Part shown: one piece after another, positions 52,045-60,573 of the stretch | Layout: every line of letters begins with the position of its first letter | How positions within the stretch are numbered: position 1 is the first letter of the stretch | Source of the DNA: an uncultured Lachnospiraceae bacterium | Lineage (GTDB): Bacteria > Bacillota > Clostridia > Lachnospirales > Lachnospiraceae | Reading direction: 5' to 3' | DNA: 64,000 nt | Assembly (NCBI GenBank): GCA_902787715.1 | Contig: CADAHQ010000009.1 | Location: 25,048 to 89,047 of the forward strand | Translations under genes and position numbers: made by a program | The notes under the pieces: generated by a model | The model's database searches: none | Told to the model about the DNA's origin: nothing | The model's input: the letters and a program-made list of their open reading frames with translations, nothing else

Positions 52045-53590
52045 GCAGAAAAAGCTTTCAGACAACGAAAAACGAGTGAGAAGTGCCGGCATTTTAATGC
52101 CGGTATTTTCACTGCCGAGCCCTTACGGAATCGGCACTCTCGGCAAGGCTGCTAAGGAGTTTGTGGACTTCCTTGCGAAGATGAAGCACCGCTATTGGCA
52201 GGTGCTCCCGGTGGGGCCCACCGGCTACGGGGACAGCCCGTACCAGTCGTATTCCGCATTTGCCGGCAATCCGTATTTCATCGATTTGGATCTGTTGGTT
52301 GCTCAGGGGCTGTTGACACCGGAGGAGATTCGCGAAGGGTACTTCGGCACGGAGCCGCGCTACGTGGATTACGGAGCGCAGTTCGGAAGCCGCTTCGCGG
52401 TGCTGCGGAAGGCCTTCGCGAGAAGCAACTTTAAGGAAACGTCCGGGTACGCGGCGTTTGTGAAGAAGACCTCCTACTGGCTGCGCGACTACTGTCTCTT
52501 TATGGCCATCAAGGAGGACGAGGGTTTCAAGCCCTGGCAGGAGTGGAGCGATCATGACTTAAAGCTTCACAAGAAAGCCGCCCTGGAGCGGGCGGAGGAG
52601 CGCCTCGCTGCGGAAGTGGCGTTCCAGGAGTTTATGCAGTTTATGTTCTTTACGCAGTGGCACGCGGTTCGCGCGTACGCGGCGGAGAAGGGCGTGGAGA
52701 TTATCGGCGACATTCCTTTGTACGTTGCCATGGACAGCGCCGATACCTGGGCGCACAGCGAGCTCTTCGAGCTGGACATCGACCGCAATGCGACGAACAT
52801 TGCCGGAGTACCGCCGGATGCATTTTCCGACGAGGGCCAGCGCTGGGGCAACCCGCTGTACCGCTGGGATGTGATGGAGCAGAAGGATTTTAAGTGGTGG
52901 CGCGAGCGCATGAAGGCCAACGCGGAGCTCTTCGACGTGATTCGCATCGACCACTTCATCGGCATCGTCAACTACTGGTCGATCCCCGCCAAATGCAAAA
53001 CCGCCAAGGGCGGCAAATGGCTCAAAGGCCCGGGCAAGAAGCTCACCGACGTCATCGACGAGGCCGCCAAGGGCGCGAAGATCATCGCCGAGGACCTGGG
53101 CGTCCTCACGAAGCCCGTGAAGGACCTCATCGCCGCCTGCGGGTATCCGGGCATGAAGGTGGTGGAGTTCGGCGTCGGCGGCGACCCGACGAACCCGTAC
53201 CTTCCGCACAACTACACAACACCGAACTGCGTCGCCTACATCGGCACGCACGACAATGAGACGCTGGCGGGCTTCCTCGCAGGCTGCCCCGACTGGCAGA
53301 TCAACTGGATGATGGGGTACTTCGGCATCCTCAAGCGCGAGGAGCTGCACGACCAGATGATCCGCCGCCTCTACGAGAGCGTCGCGGACACCGTCATCAT
53401 CCAGATTCAGGACCTCCTGCACCTGGACAACTCGGCCCGCATCAACCATCCCTCGACCCTCGGCTCCAACTGGCAGTGGCGCCTGTTGCCCGGCGAACTT
53501 TCGAAGATCGACACCGGCTACCGCGCATGGCTCTGTGACATGTTCGGGCGCACGCCGGAGAAGATCGAGGAAAAGAAGGCCCAGGATTGA
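52037..53590 (+). CDS. malQ: 4-alpha-glucanotransferase (GH77, amylomaltase)
   Basis: 517 residues, ATG at 52037 inside the end of the ATPase gene; GAGGAAGAGG serves as RBS. RSAGILMPVFSLPSPYGIGTLG, WQVLPVGPTGYGDSPYQSYSAFAGNPYFIDL, nucleophile Asp in FDVIRIDHFIGIVNYW, acid/base Glu in IIAEDLGVLT, and YIGTHDNETLAG are the GH77 pattern. Transfers glucan chains among maltodextrins in the cytoplasm. The overlap ties it to the ABC pair, but a functional link is not obvious. Confidence 0.95.
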   Translation: MSKQKKLSDNEKRVRSAGILMPVFSLPSPYGIGTLGKAAKEFVDFLAKMKHRYWQVLPVGPTGYGDSPYQSYSAFAGNPYFIDLDLLVAQGLLTPEEIREGYFGTEPRYVDYGAQFGSRFAVLRKAFARSNFKETSGYAAFVKKTSYWLRDYCLFMAIKEDEGFKPWQEWSDHDLKLHKKAALERAEERLAAEVAFQEFMQFMFFTQWHAVRAYAAEKGVEIIGDIPLYVAMDSADTWAHSELFELDIDRNATNIAGVPPDAFSDEGQRWGNPLYRWDVMEQKDFKWWRERMKANAELFDVIRIDHFIGIVNYWSIPAKCKTAKGGKWLKGPGKKLTDVIDEAAKGAKIIAEDLGVLTKPVKDLIAACGYPGMKVVEFGVGGDPTNPYLPHNYTTPNCVAYIGTHDNETLAGFLAGCPDWQINWMMGYFGILKREELHDQMIRRLYESVADTVIIQIQDLLHLDNSARINHPSTLGSNWQWRLLPGELSKIDTGYRAWLCDMFGRTPEKIEEKKAQD

Positions 53591-53609
53591 GAAAAAAGGG
53601 GTTTACACC

Positions 53610-54995
53610 ATGAAATACGATGTAGTGATCGTCGGCGCGGGGCCGGCAGGCATATTCACAGCCTATGAGATGATTACCCGCGGGACGAAAAAGAAAATAC
53701 TGATGATTGAGAAGGGGCAGCCCATCGAGAAGAGAAGCTGTCCGAAGGCGAAGACCGGCCACTGTGTCGGTTGCAAGCCCTGTAATATCACCACGGGATT
53801 CTCGGGGGCGGGCGCATTTTCCGACGGAAAGCTGTCCTTGAGCTACGAGGTCGGAGGGGATTTTCCGGAGCTGATCGGCGCGGATGCAGCGCAGGCGCTC
53901 ATCGATTACACGGACTCCGTGTACCTGGCGTTCGGCGCGGACACCCACGTGGAGGGCGTCAGCGAGCCCGACAAGGTCAAGGAAATCCGCAGGCGCGCCA
54001 TTCAGGCGGGCCTGAAGCTTGTGGACTGCCCGATTCGCCATCTCGGCACGGAGAAGGCGCAGGAGCTTTACAAGAAGCTGGAGCATTTTTTGCAGGAGCA
54101 CGGCGTGGAGATGATCTTCGGCTGCTCGTGCGAAGATTTGATTATCAACGACGGCGTGTGCAAGGGCGTGGTCATCAACCTGCCCGGCGGACGCACGGAG
54201 TACGAGGCGGACAGCGTGGTGGTTGCCACGGGTCGCCGCGGTGCGGAGTGGCTTGAGAAGCTCTGCGCCCGCTACGACATCGCGCACAAACCCGGCACCG
54301 TCGACATCGGCGTGCGCGTCGAGGTCCGCAACGAGGTCATGGAGGAGGTCAACGCCGTCCTCTACGAATCCAAGCTCGTGGGCTATCCCGCGCCGTTCAA
54401 GAACAAGGTGCGGACCTTCTGCCAGAATCCGGGCGGATTTGTCTCGCAGGAGAACTACGACAACAATCTCGCGGTGGTGAACGGCCACTCCTACAAGGAA
54501 TTGAAGAGCAACAACACGAATCTCTCGATTCTCTGCTCCCACAATTTCTCGGTGCCCTTCAACAAGCCGATTGAGTACGCCCAGAAGGTGGGCGAGCTCA
54601 CCAACATGCTGGCCAACGGGCAAATCCTCGTCCAGCGCTATGGTGACATCCTCTCCGGCAAGCGCACCTGGGCGAAGGAGCTTGCGCAGTCGAACGTCCG
54701 TCCGACGCTGCCCGACGCGGTGGCCGGCGACATCACGGCCGCGATGCCTTACCGCGCCATGACCAACATCATCAACTTCATCCAGGCAGTGGACATGGTT
54801 GTCCCGGGCTTCGCAAGCTACGAGACCCTTCTGTACTCGCCCGAGCTTAAGTTCTACAGCAACAAAGTCAAGATGGAGCCCGACCTCACCACCAACGTGG
54901 CCGGCCTCTACTGCTTAGGTGACTCCTCCGGCTGGACCAGAGGCCTCATGATGGCGTCCTCCATGGGCGTTTTGATGGGCCGGAAGCTGGTGTAA
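53610..54995 (+). CDS. FAD-dependent oxidoreductase (YhiN/HI0933-like group)
   Basis: 461 residues from ATG 53610 (AAAAAAGGGG). N-terminal Rossmann DVVIVGAGPAGIFTAYEM; a Cys cluster SCPKAKTGHCVGCKPCNI (four Cys in residues 47-62) suggests an Fe-S site or redox disulfides; SVVVATGRRGAEW; and a C-terminal FAD region LYCLGDSSGWTRGLMMASSMGVLMGRKL. The family is widespread and mostly uncharacterised. No operon partner other than malQ, 19 nt upstream. Confidence 0.82.
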   Translation: MKYDVVIVGAGPAGIFTAYEMITRGTKKKILMIEKGQPIEKRSCPKAKTGHCVGCKPCNITTGFSGAGAFSDGKLSLSYEVGGDFPELIGADAAQALIDYTDSVYLAFGADTHVEGVSEPDKVKEIRRRAIQAGLKLVDCPIRHLGTEKAQELYKKLEHFLQEHGVEMIFGCSCEDLIINDGVCKGVVINLPGGRTEYEADSVVVATGRRGAEWLEKLCARYDIAHKPGTVDIGVRVEVRNEVMEEVNAVLYESKLVGYPAPFKNKVRTFCQNPGGFVSQENYDNNLAVVNGHSYKELKSNNTNLSILCSHNFSVPFNKPIEYAQKVGELTNMLANGQILVQRYGDILSGKRTWAKELAQSNVRPTLPDAVAGDITAAMPYRAMTNIINFIQAVDMVVPGFASYETLLYSPELKFYSNKVKMEPDLTTNVAGLYCLGDSSGWTRGLMMASSMGVLMGRKLV

Positions 54996-55056
54996 GGGAT
55001 GTGCGGTTGGACTGACGGTCTGATGAAGATTTGACATTTGTGAATTTGAAACTTGT

Positions 55057-55150
55057 GGCCCGGCGCACGCGCCGGGCCATCTGCATGTTTGCGGTATTCC
55101 TTGCGGAGAGGCAACTTGCTTTCGCGGCGCCTGCGCGCCGCGTTTTTTTT
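55057..55150 (+). terminator. Terminator pair after the FAD oxidoreductase
   Basis: GGCCCGGC/GCCGGGCC (55057-55064 with 55071-55078) without U-run, then CGCGGCGC/GCGCCGCG (55123-55130 with 55135-55142) followed by eight T. Confidence 0.85.
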
Positions 55151-55165
55151 GCTTGTGGCGGAGAG

Positions 55166-55288
55166 TATAGCGGGGTTTGGAAGGCTGATTGCTTCAGGGG
55201 CTACCGTATAGCGTGGTTTGGAACCCTGATTGCTTCAGGGGCTACCGTATAGCGTGGTTTGGAACCCTGATTGCTTCTGGGGCTACCG
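55166..55288. repeat. 41-bp tandem repeat, three copies
   Basis: Unit starts TATAGCGTGGTTTGGAACCC and ends GGGGCTACCG; copies at 55166-55206, 55207-55247 and 55248-55288, the first slightly diverged. No gene in 54996-55848. Confidence 0.9.
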
Positions 55289-55319
55289 CCCAGACGGCTT
55301 TTTGGGTCGTTTGGGCTGT

Positions 55320-55760
55320 AGTTTTACCTGTCTCTTTGATTTTGGCCGATTTTGGAAGACTGATTTTTCCGTTTGTACCGCCCGGAAGAAGAAAAATGTC
55401 TGCTGGGCGGTAATCGTACCTGTCCCGCATAGACAGGTAAAGGCAAGTTGCCGCCCAGTTGTCAGTTAGATTCTTGAATTGTGTTGCTCGGAAGTTAATT
55501 TCCTACGTATTCCAAGAGTTGTCAGAGAGAAAGCTTCCTGGAAATGAGGTATGTAAAAAGCGCGTACCGCCCAGAACGCAAAAACAACGCTCTGGGCGGT
55601 AATCTGTCTATAGACAGGTAAAGAAGACAGGTAAAAATGATGCTTCCGACCCCAAAATCGGATGAAAAAGAAGCTTCCGGTCACTTCCACGCAAGGAAAC
55701 CCAACAAAAATACCGCCCGGCGAACGTTTTCAACGTCCCGGGCGGTAATCCGCTGCAAGT
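55320..55760. repeat. Repeat island C: three GTACCGC hairpins plus ACCTGTC words
   Basis: Hairpins at 55375-55383/55405-55412, 55564-55575/55591-55602 (12-bp arms GTACCGCCCAGA), and 55711-55720/55737-55747. Left flank of the first: TTTTGGAAGACTGATTTTTC. Words ACCTGTC, ACAGGTA and TAGACAGGTAAAG recur between hairpins. Same family as islands A and B. Confidence 0.8.
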
Positions 55761-55784
55761 TCGGAAGCTAAAAAGCAACTTGCT

Positions 55785-55819
55785 GTCGCCCCCGGGCCGT
55801 TTCCGGCCCCGGGGGCGAC
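55785..55819 (-). terminator. Terminator ending the minus-strand dacA transcript
   Basis: GTCGCCCCCGGGCC with GGCCCCGGGGGCGAC (one bulge), followed on the minus strand by AGCAAGTTGCTTTTTAG. Confidence 0.7.
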
Positions 55820-55848
55820 ACGCTTACTCTTATTCGTACCTCTTCTCC

Positions 55849-55926
55849 TTAAACGAAATCACCAGCACCGGTGACGGCAAGTACTGCGTAGACTGCAATG
55901 GACAGAGCTCGAAGTTTCTCTTTCAT
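55849..55926 (-). CDS. Putative 25-residue hydrophobic small protein
   Basis: ATG at 55926 has a strong RBS (AAAAGGAAG) 22 nt after the dacA stop. The peptide has a charged start (MKEKLR) and a hydrophobic helix (ALSIAVYAVLAVTGAG). Could be a small membrane protein co-expressed with dacA. Low confidence because of size. Confidence 0.4.
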   Translation of the reverse strand: MKEKLRALSIAVYAVLAVTGAGDFV

Positions 55927-55949
55927 GGGACTTCCTTTTCGAAAGGCTT

Positions 55950-57674
55950 CTAAAGTCGTTTCGTCACGCGGTTCTTGCGGCGCGCGCGACGGGGCAGGAA
56001 GACGAAAATGAGTAACATGCAGGGAACAAAGGTGAGCAAAAATACGCCGATTCCGAGGATCCATGCTTTTGTGCGTACCGTGAAAAAGCCGGTCTTGGAT
56101 TCCTCTTTTTGGGTGCCCGGCGAATCATCGGATGCAGGGTCGGCAGAAGGGTCCCGGTCGCCGTCCGGGGATGAATTTGCCGGGGTGACGTCGGCGGGAG
56201 CCTTCGACGGCTGCGGCGTGATGTCCGAGGACAGGTAGGAATTGTCCGGGAGGACGCCGTCGCCGCCCTGGGACGGGAGAAGGTTCGGCGGAATCAAAAA
56301 CCGCGGCCAGACCGCTTCAAATTCCTTCTGCGACATCGGGTATTCCGGGTTGTTGTAGAGAATTGAAGCGTTTCCGACGAGGTGGTTTTTGTAGCGGTAG
56401 ACCACGTGTCCGATGACGTTCTCCCCGTGGACATACTCGGAGGGGAGCTCGTAGGTGACCGATTTGGTGAGCGAGGACGGGTCGGCGCCGTACGGGAGCA
56501 CGACGGCCGCGTTTTTGTCGATACTCACCAGGTCGCCCATGCCGTTATCGAACATCGGGCAACGGTCGAAGAGGCCGGTGTAATCGTTGTTTAAGGAACT
56601 CTCGATGGTGCGCATCGGGTAGACCTTGTAGTTTTCAAAAGTGTACTTGAGAATCGAAACGGTGTCGTCGTAGGAGCGGTCGTTGCCGGCGCTTCCGAGG
56701 ACGATCGCCACCACGGTCATGCCGTCCTTCTCCGCGAAGGTGCAGAGGGAGTAGGCATTGGACGAGGTGGAGCCGCCGGTCTTGCCGGCGATGGCGTACT
56801 CGTAGGTTTTCGTCTTACGGATAAATGCATGGGTCTGCGCAAGCATGCGCTTTTCCTTCAGGTTCGTCGCGGGAATCTCGTACCATTTGGCGGAGGCAAT
56901 CTTGAAAAACAGCGGGTGCTTCCAGAGCTCGCAGGCGATCAGCCCGAGGTCGTACGCACACGACGTCTGCTTCGTGCCGCCCGTGCCGGTGGCGCTTAAG
57001 AATTCCGTGCGGATGCCCCCGAGGGCGGTCATCCGCTGGTTCATCATGGTGATGAAGTTGTTGATTTTGCCCTTGCCGATGGTCTCGCCGAGGGCGTACG
57101 CGGGCTCGTCCGCCGAAGCCACGAGCATTCCGTAGAGCGCGTCGAGAACCGTCATGTGCTCGCCCTCCACAAGGCCGATGCGCGTAACCGCGGAGCCGAT
57201 GTTGTTGATGGAGCGCTTCGAGTAGGTGATCGTGTCGGTCATCGGGAGATTCTCGATGGTCAGCAGCGCGGTCATAAGCTTCGTGAGGCTGAGGGGCTGC
57301 ATGGAAGCGTCGGCGTCCTTCGAGTAGAGTACCGCGCCGGAGTTCACCTCCATGACGATGGCGGATTTGGCGCTTATGTTCGGGCCGCCGCCCAAAATGG
57401 AGTCCGCGACCCGCTCTTCCACAGGCCCGGAGCCGTCCGGTTCACCCGCGGGCGTGCCCGTGATGTCCTGCGGGGAGATCGACGGGGTGGGAGAGCTTTC
57501 CGCGGCATAGGCTACTCCGATTCCCGCCACGCCGGCAAATCCACCCTCCGCCAAAACGCCCGGAACCCCGGCCGCCGCACCGATTCCCGCCACGCCGAAA
57601 AAGGCGGTTCCGAAGAGAAGCAGAACCGCCGAAAATGCGATGATACGGGTTCGAATGTTGCGAAGGGATCTCAC
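55950..57674 (-). CDS. dacA: D-alanyl-D-alanine carboxypeptidase (DacA-like PBP5 family)
   Basis: 574 residues from a GTG at 57674 (GAGG 7 nt upstream). Signal peptide-like N-terminus, a Gly/Ala-rich segment (25-60), catalytic SxxK as S129-LTK132 in PLSLTKLMTALL, and KTG as K298-TGG. The SxN motif reads S187-A-D189 (VASADEPAYALGE), Asp in place of Asn. After the peptidase domain come a beta domain, a Pro/Ser/Asp linker and a C-terminal transmembrane helix (about 540-565) with a basic tail. Trims the terminal D-Ala of peptidoglycan stem peptides at the outer membrane face. Confidence 0.88.
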   Translation of the reverse strand: MRSLRNIRTRIIAFSAVLLLFGTAFFGVAGIGAAAGVPGVLAEGGFAGVAGIGVAYAAESSPTPSISPQDITGTPAGEPDGSGPVEERVADSILGGGPNISAKSAIVMEVNSGAVLYSKDADASMQPLSLTKLMTALLTIENLPMTDTITYSKRSINNIGSAVTRIGLVEGEHMTVLDALYGMLVASADEPAYALGETIGKGKINNFITMMNQRMTALGGIRTEFLSATGTGGTKQTSCAYDLGLIACELWKHPLFFKIASAKWYEIPATNLKEKRMLAQTHAFIRKTKTYEYAIAGKTGGSTSSNAYSLCTFAEKDGMTVVAIVLGSAGNDRSYDDTVSILKYTFENYKVYPMRTIESSLNNDYTGLFDRCPMFDNGMGDLVSIDKNAAVVLPYGADPSSLTKSVTYELPSEYVHGENVIGHVVYRYKNHLVGNASILYNNPEYPMSQKEFEAVWPRFLIPPNLLPSQGGDGVLPDNSYLSSDITPQPSKAPADVTPANSSPDGDRDPSADPASDDSPGTQKEESKTGFFTVRTKAWILGIGVFLLTFVPCMLLIFVFLPRRARRKNRVTKRL

Positions 57675-57708
57675 CGAAAAGCCTCGCTTTCAAAAAACAT
57701 GTCCGGAA

Positions 57709-58407
57709 TTACTTCTGCCCGTAGTAAGCGTTCGGGCCGTGCTTCCGCAGAAAATGCTTGTCCAAAAGCTCCTGCTGCATGCAGGGCACGTCGCCCTGAA
57801 GAAGCATCTGGCTGTGCATCGCCATGTACGCAAGCTCCTCGAGAACAACGGCGTTGTGCACCGCCTCGGCGGCGGAGGTTCCCCAGGTGAAAGGGCCGTG
57901 GGAGCGAACCAGAACCGCGGGGATGTCAAGGGGCGCGATCTCGCGCTTAGCGAAGGTCTCGATAATTACGTTGCCGGTCTCCAGCTCGTACTCGCCCGCA
58001 ATTTCCTCGGGCGTCATGTAGCGCGTGCAGGGGATGTCGCCGTAGAAGTAGTCGCCGTGGGTCGTGCCGCCGGCAACGATGTCAAGGCCGGCCTGCGCGT
58101 AGGTGGTGGCGTTGCGGCTGTGGGTGTGCACGATGCCGCGAACTCCCGGCCATGCGCGATACAGCGCCAAATGCGTCGGCGTGTCCGACGAAGGCTTCTT
58201 CGTGCCCTCGACGATGTTGCCCTGCAGGTCCAAAACCACCATGTCGTCCGCGGTCATGCCGTCGTACGAAACTCCCGAGGGCTTAATCACCACAAGGCCG
58301 GTCTCCGGGTCGAGGCCCGAAACATTGCCCCAGGTAAAGGTCACAAGACCGTATTTCGGAAGCTCAAGATTGGCCTCCAGAACTTCTTTTTTCAATTGCT
58401 CAAGCAT
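57709..58407 (-). CDS. araD: L-ribulose-5-phosphate 4-epimerase
   Basis: 232 residues; AGGAGGATTTCCC before ATG 58407. Class II aldolase/epimerase: [26 protein letters not shown], catalytic Asp75 region and metal ligands His94/His96 in [15 protein letters not shown], and C-terminal [13 protein letters not shown]. Converts L-ribulose-5-P to D-xylulose-5-P, feeding transketolase. araA/araB are not in the window; arabinose source may be the GH51 enzyme at 5.7 kb. Lies between znuC and dacA on one strand. Confidence 0.94.
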   Translation of the reverse strand: MLEQLKKEVLEANLELPKYGLVTFTWGNVSGLDPETGLVVIKPSGVSYDGMTADDMVVLDLQGNIVEGTKKPSSDTPTHLALYRAWPGVRGIVHTHSRNATTYAQAGLDIVAGGTTHGDYFYGDIPCTRYMTPEEIAGEYELETGNVIIETFAKREIAPLDIPAVLVRSHGPFTWGTSAAEAVHNAVVLEELAYMAMHSQMLLQGDVPCMQQELLDKHFLRKHGPNAYYGQK

Positions 58408-58480
58408 GGGAAATCCTCCTGTATCTTTGTGTATGCCGCTATGCCGCGCCGGGGGCATTTGCCGCCCTGTCGGGCCGAAT

Positions 58481-59215
58481 CTATACGTCGTCCGGGAAGA
58501 AGAGCTTCGCCTCTTCGCTGGCCATGTATTGTGCGGTGGTGCCGAAGAAAACGGTCTCGCCGCTGACGTGCAGAATCTTCGACGAGTTGACGACGGCACT
58601 GTTGATGTCGTGGGTGACCATGATGATGGTCATGCCGTCCTCGCGGTTTAAGGTGCGAAGCGTCTCGTAAAGCTCCGCGGCCGCGGCCGGGTCCAGGCCC
58701 GTCACAGGCTCATCGAGCATCAAAATCTCATGCGCCGCAAGAAGGCTTCGCGCAAGAAGCACGCGCTGCTGCTGTCCGCCCGAGAGCTCGCGGTAGCTGC
58801 GCCCCGCAAGATCTTCAATGCGCAACCGCTCCATCACATGTGCCGCCTGCTGCTTTTCCCTCTTCGAGAAGAACGGCCACCAGCCCTTGCGGTTCAAAAG
58901 CCCGGTCATGACAACCTCGCGCACCGTCGCCGGAAAATCCCTCTGCATCTCGCTCATCTGCGGCAGATATCCGATGCACCCGCTGCCCTTCTGGCAGTTG
59001 ATCTTGATCTCTCCTTTGATGGGCTTGATGAGGCCGAGCATGGTCTTCATCAGGGTGGATTTGCCGGAGCCGTTTTCGCCCACGATGCTCACATAATCCC
59101 CCGGGAAAATCTGAAACGAGATGTCCGGAATGACCGTCTGGTTGTCGTACCCGAGCGTCGCATGGTCGCATGCGATAATCGGTGTGTCCTTATCACAGCA
59201 ACAGGAATCCTGCAT
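58481..59215 (-). CDS. znuC: Metal (zinc-type) ABC transporter ATP-binding protein
   Basis: 244 residues from ATG 59215 (GGAGGTACC). [27 protein letters not shown] (Walker A), [24 protein letters not shown], signature LSGGQQQR, Walker B ILMLDEP. The PQ...DFPATVxEVVxxG segment is typical of ZnuC/MntB-type importers. The N-terminus has an unusual CCC cluster (Cys5-7). Permease and binding-protein genes are not adjacent; znuA is at 10.3 kb. Confidence 0.85.
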   Translation of the reverse strand: MQDSCCCDKDTPIIACDHATLGYDNQTVIPDISFQIFPGDYVSIVGENGSGKSTLMKTMLGLIKPIKGEIKINCQKGSGCIGYLPQMSEMQRDFPATVREVVMTGLLNRKGWWPFFSKREKQQAAHVMERLRIEDLAGRSYRELSGGQQQRVLLARSLLAAHEILMLDEPVTGLDPAAAAELYETLRTLNREDGMTIIMVTHDINSAVVNSSKILHVSGETVFFGTTAQYMASEEAKLFFPDDV

Positions 59216-59303
59216 GGTACCTCCGATCGCCTGTCCGGTGTATGGTGGGCGCGCGGTTGTGCCGCGCTGCCATGCGCCGGGACAGTTGTAAAAAGTTGCT
59301 TTA

Positions 59304-59332
59304 ATCATACTCATTTGCGCCCGGAAAGTCAA
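59304..59332 (-). promoter_or_regulatory. Promoter for znuC
   Basis: Minus strand TTGACT (59332-59327), 17-nt spacer, TATGAT (59309-59304). Confidence 0.75.
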
Positions 59333-59361
59333 TACGCGCGGCGCGCGCGCCGCGCGTATTG
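59330..59361. repeat. 32-bp perfect palindrome
   Basis: CAATACGCGCGGCGCG followed by its exact complement, overlapping the -35 of the znuC promoter by 3 bp. It may be an operator or a transcript end. Confidence 0.85.
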
Positions 59362-59399
59362 AAGTGGGAATGGGGGAAGTGTCGGTGAGGGGTGCTTTC

Positions 59400-59525
59400 C
59401 GGCGTTTGAGCGTTGCTTTTTTACCTGTCTCATGGCCATTCTGCGGTTTTGGAAGACTGATTTATGCGCTTTTTCAGACTGGAGAGGTGAAAACCGGCAT
59501 TTAGTCCGTAATCGTACCTGTCTTA
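59400..59525. repeat. Repeat fragment D (GTACCGC family flank without arms)
   Basis: ACCTGTCTC, then GGTTTTGGAAGACTGATTTA, and later GTAATCGTACCTGTC match island C element by element, but the GTACCGCC/GGCGGTA arms are replaced by TTTTTCAGACTGGAG sequence. Otherwise 59216-59733 holds only the two promoters and the palindrome; no gene. Confidence 0.65.
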
Positions 59526-59603
59526 ACCGGACGTCCCTGTGAAAAAACAAGAGCCAACCCCCTGAAAAACGCATAAAATCGTGAAAAACCTGTGAATTTT
59601 GTG

Positions 59604-59632
59604 TTGCAATGCCGCAGAAAATGCGGTATATT
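59604..59632 (+). promoter_or_regulatory. Promoter for zinc-ribbon protein
   Basis: TTGCAA (59604-59609), 17-nt spacer, TATATT (59627-59632). Confidence 0.8.
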
Positions 59633-59733
59633 AGGTATGTATAGGCGGGTGGGCGCATATTGCAATGCGTTGCCGCGCGTAACAACGCGAGCCCGTCATT
59701 CGAAATTGATATAATGAGAAAGGAAGAAATGTT

Positions 59734-60480
59734 ATGTTCTGTGCAAAATGTGGAAAGCAGATTCCTGACGGTTCTGCAGTATGCCCTTTCTGCGGCGCTC
59801 CCATGGCAGCCCCTCAGGCTCCTCAGGCAGCTCCCGTAGCACCCCAGGCTCCTCAGGCAGCTCCTGTTGCTCCTCAGACTGGTTATGCTGTTCCTCCGGT
59901 AGCTCCGGTTTACGCTCCGGTTGCTCCTAAGGAGAAGAAGCCCGTTAACAAGCTCCCGATTATCATCGGCGCTATTGCAGCGGCAGCAGTTCTCGCAATC
60001 GTTCTGTACCTCATTCTTCATGACGGTGCAAAGAGCCTTGTTAAGGATTACATCAAGTACTCCGAGGCTCAGGAAGAGAACGAGAGCAAGTACTTCGCAT
60101 TCAAGAACGAGAAGGCTCTGAAGGCCCTCGATCTGTTGGATGACGATGATGATGACGATGACGATGACTACAGCTGGTCCATCAAGGGCAGCAAGCACTA
60201 CAGCGGCAAGGACGATGAGTTCGAAGGCCTCTGCACGTACATCGAGAAGACCAAGAAGGGTGAGTCCGACAAGATCTCCAAGATGGCCATCGTAGAAGTT
60301 AAGATTAAGACCGGCAAGAAGGATAAGGAGAGCACCAGCGTGTTCTTCACCTGCGCTAAGATCAGCGGCAACTGGTACATCATCAACCAGACGACCGGCA
60401 AGAACATCAAGGATGTTGCTAATGATTGGGCTGATAAGGCCGGCAAGAAGAGCAACAAGGACGATGACGACGACGATTGA
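59734..60480 (+). CDS. Zinc-ribbon membrane protein with poly-Asp segments
   Basis: 248 residues; AAAGGAAG before ATG. N-terminal zinc ribbon (C3xxC6, C17xxC20), then two copies of an APQAPQAAPVAPQ-type repeat, a transmembrane helix (about 73-94), and an outer domain with a run of ten Asp (about 137-146) and a C-terminal DDDDDD. Codons favour GCT, CCT and GTT like HU and transketolase, implying high expression. Function unknown; the outer poly-Asp might bind Ca2+ or other cations (inference). Confidence 0.75.
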   Translation: MFCAKCGKQIPDGSAVCPFCGAPMAAPQAPQAAPVAPQAPQAAPVAPQTGYAVPPVAPVYAPVAPKEKKPVNKLPIIIGAIAAAAVLAIVLYLILHDGAKSLVKDYIKYSEAQEENESKYFAFKNEKALKALDLLDDDDDDDDDDYSWSIKGSKHYSGKDDEFEGLCTYIEKTKKGESDKISKMAIVEVKIKTGKKDKESTSVFFTCAKISGNWYIINQTTGKNIKDVANDWADKAGKKSNKDDDDDD

Positions 60481-60515
60481 TCTGAAGTCGATTGAAATTG
60501 TGAATTTGTAACGAG

Positions 60516-60549
60516 TTCCCCGGACCGCACCGCGGCCCGGGGAATTTTT
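60516..60549 (+). terminator. Terminator after zinc-ribbon gene
   Basis: TTCCCCGG/CCGGGGAA stem followed by TTTTT. Confidence 0.88.
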
Positions 60550-60573
60550 CGAGACAGTATGAAGGGAAACGCA

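Noticed and set aside
55166-55288. Candidate CRISPR array (41-bp units)
   Set aside because: Pure tandem repeat; no spacer variation.
57709-58599. Longer start for the araD gene
   Set aside because: The upstream extension crosses the znuC stop region and has no RBS; ATG 58407 has AGGAGG and begins at the family's normal N-terminus.
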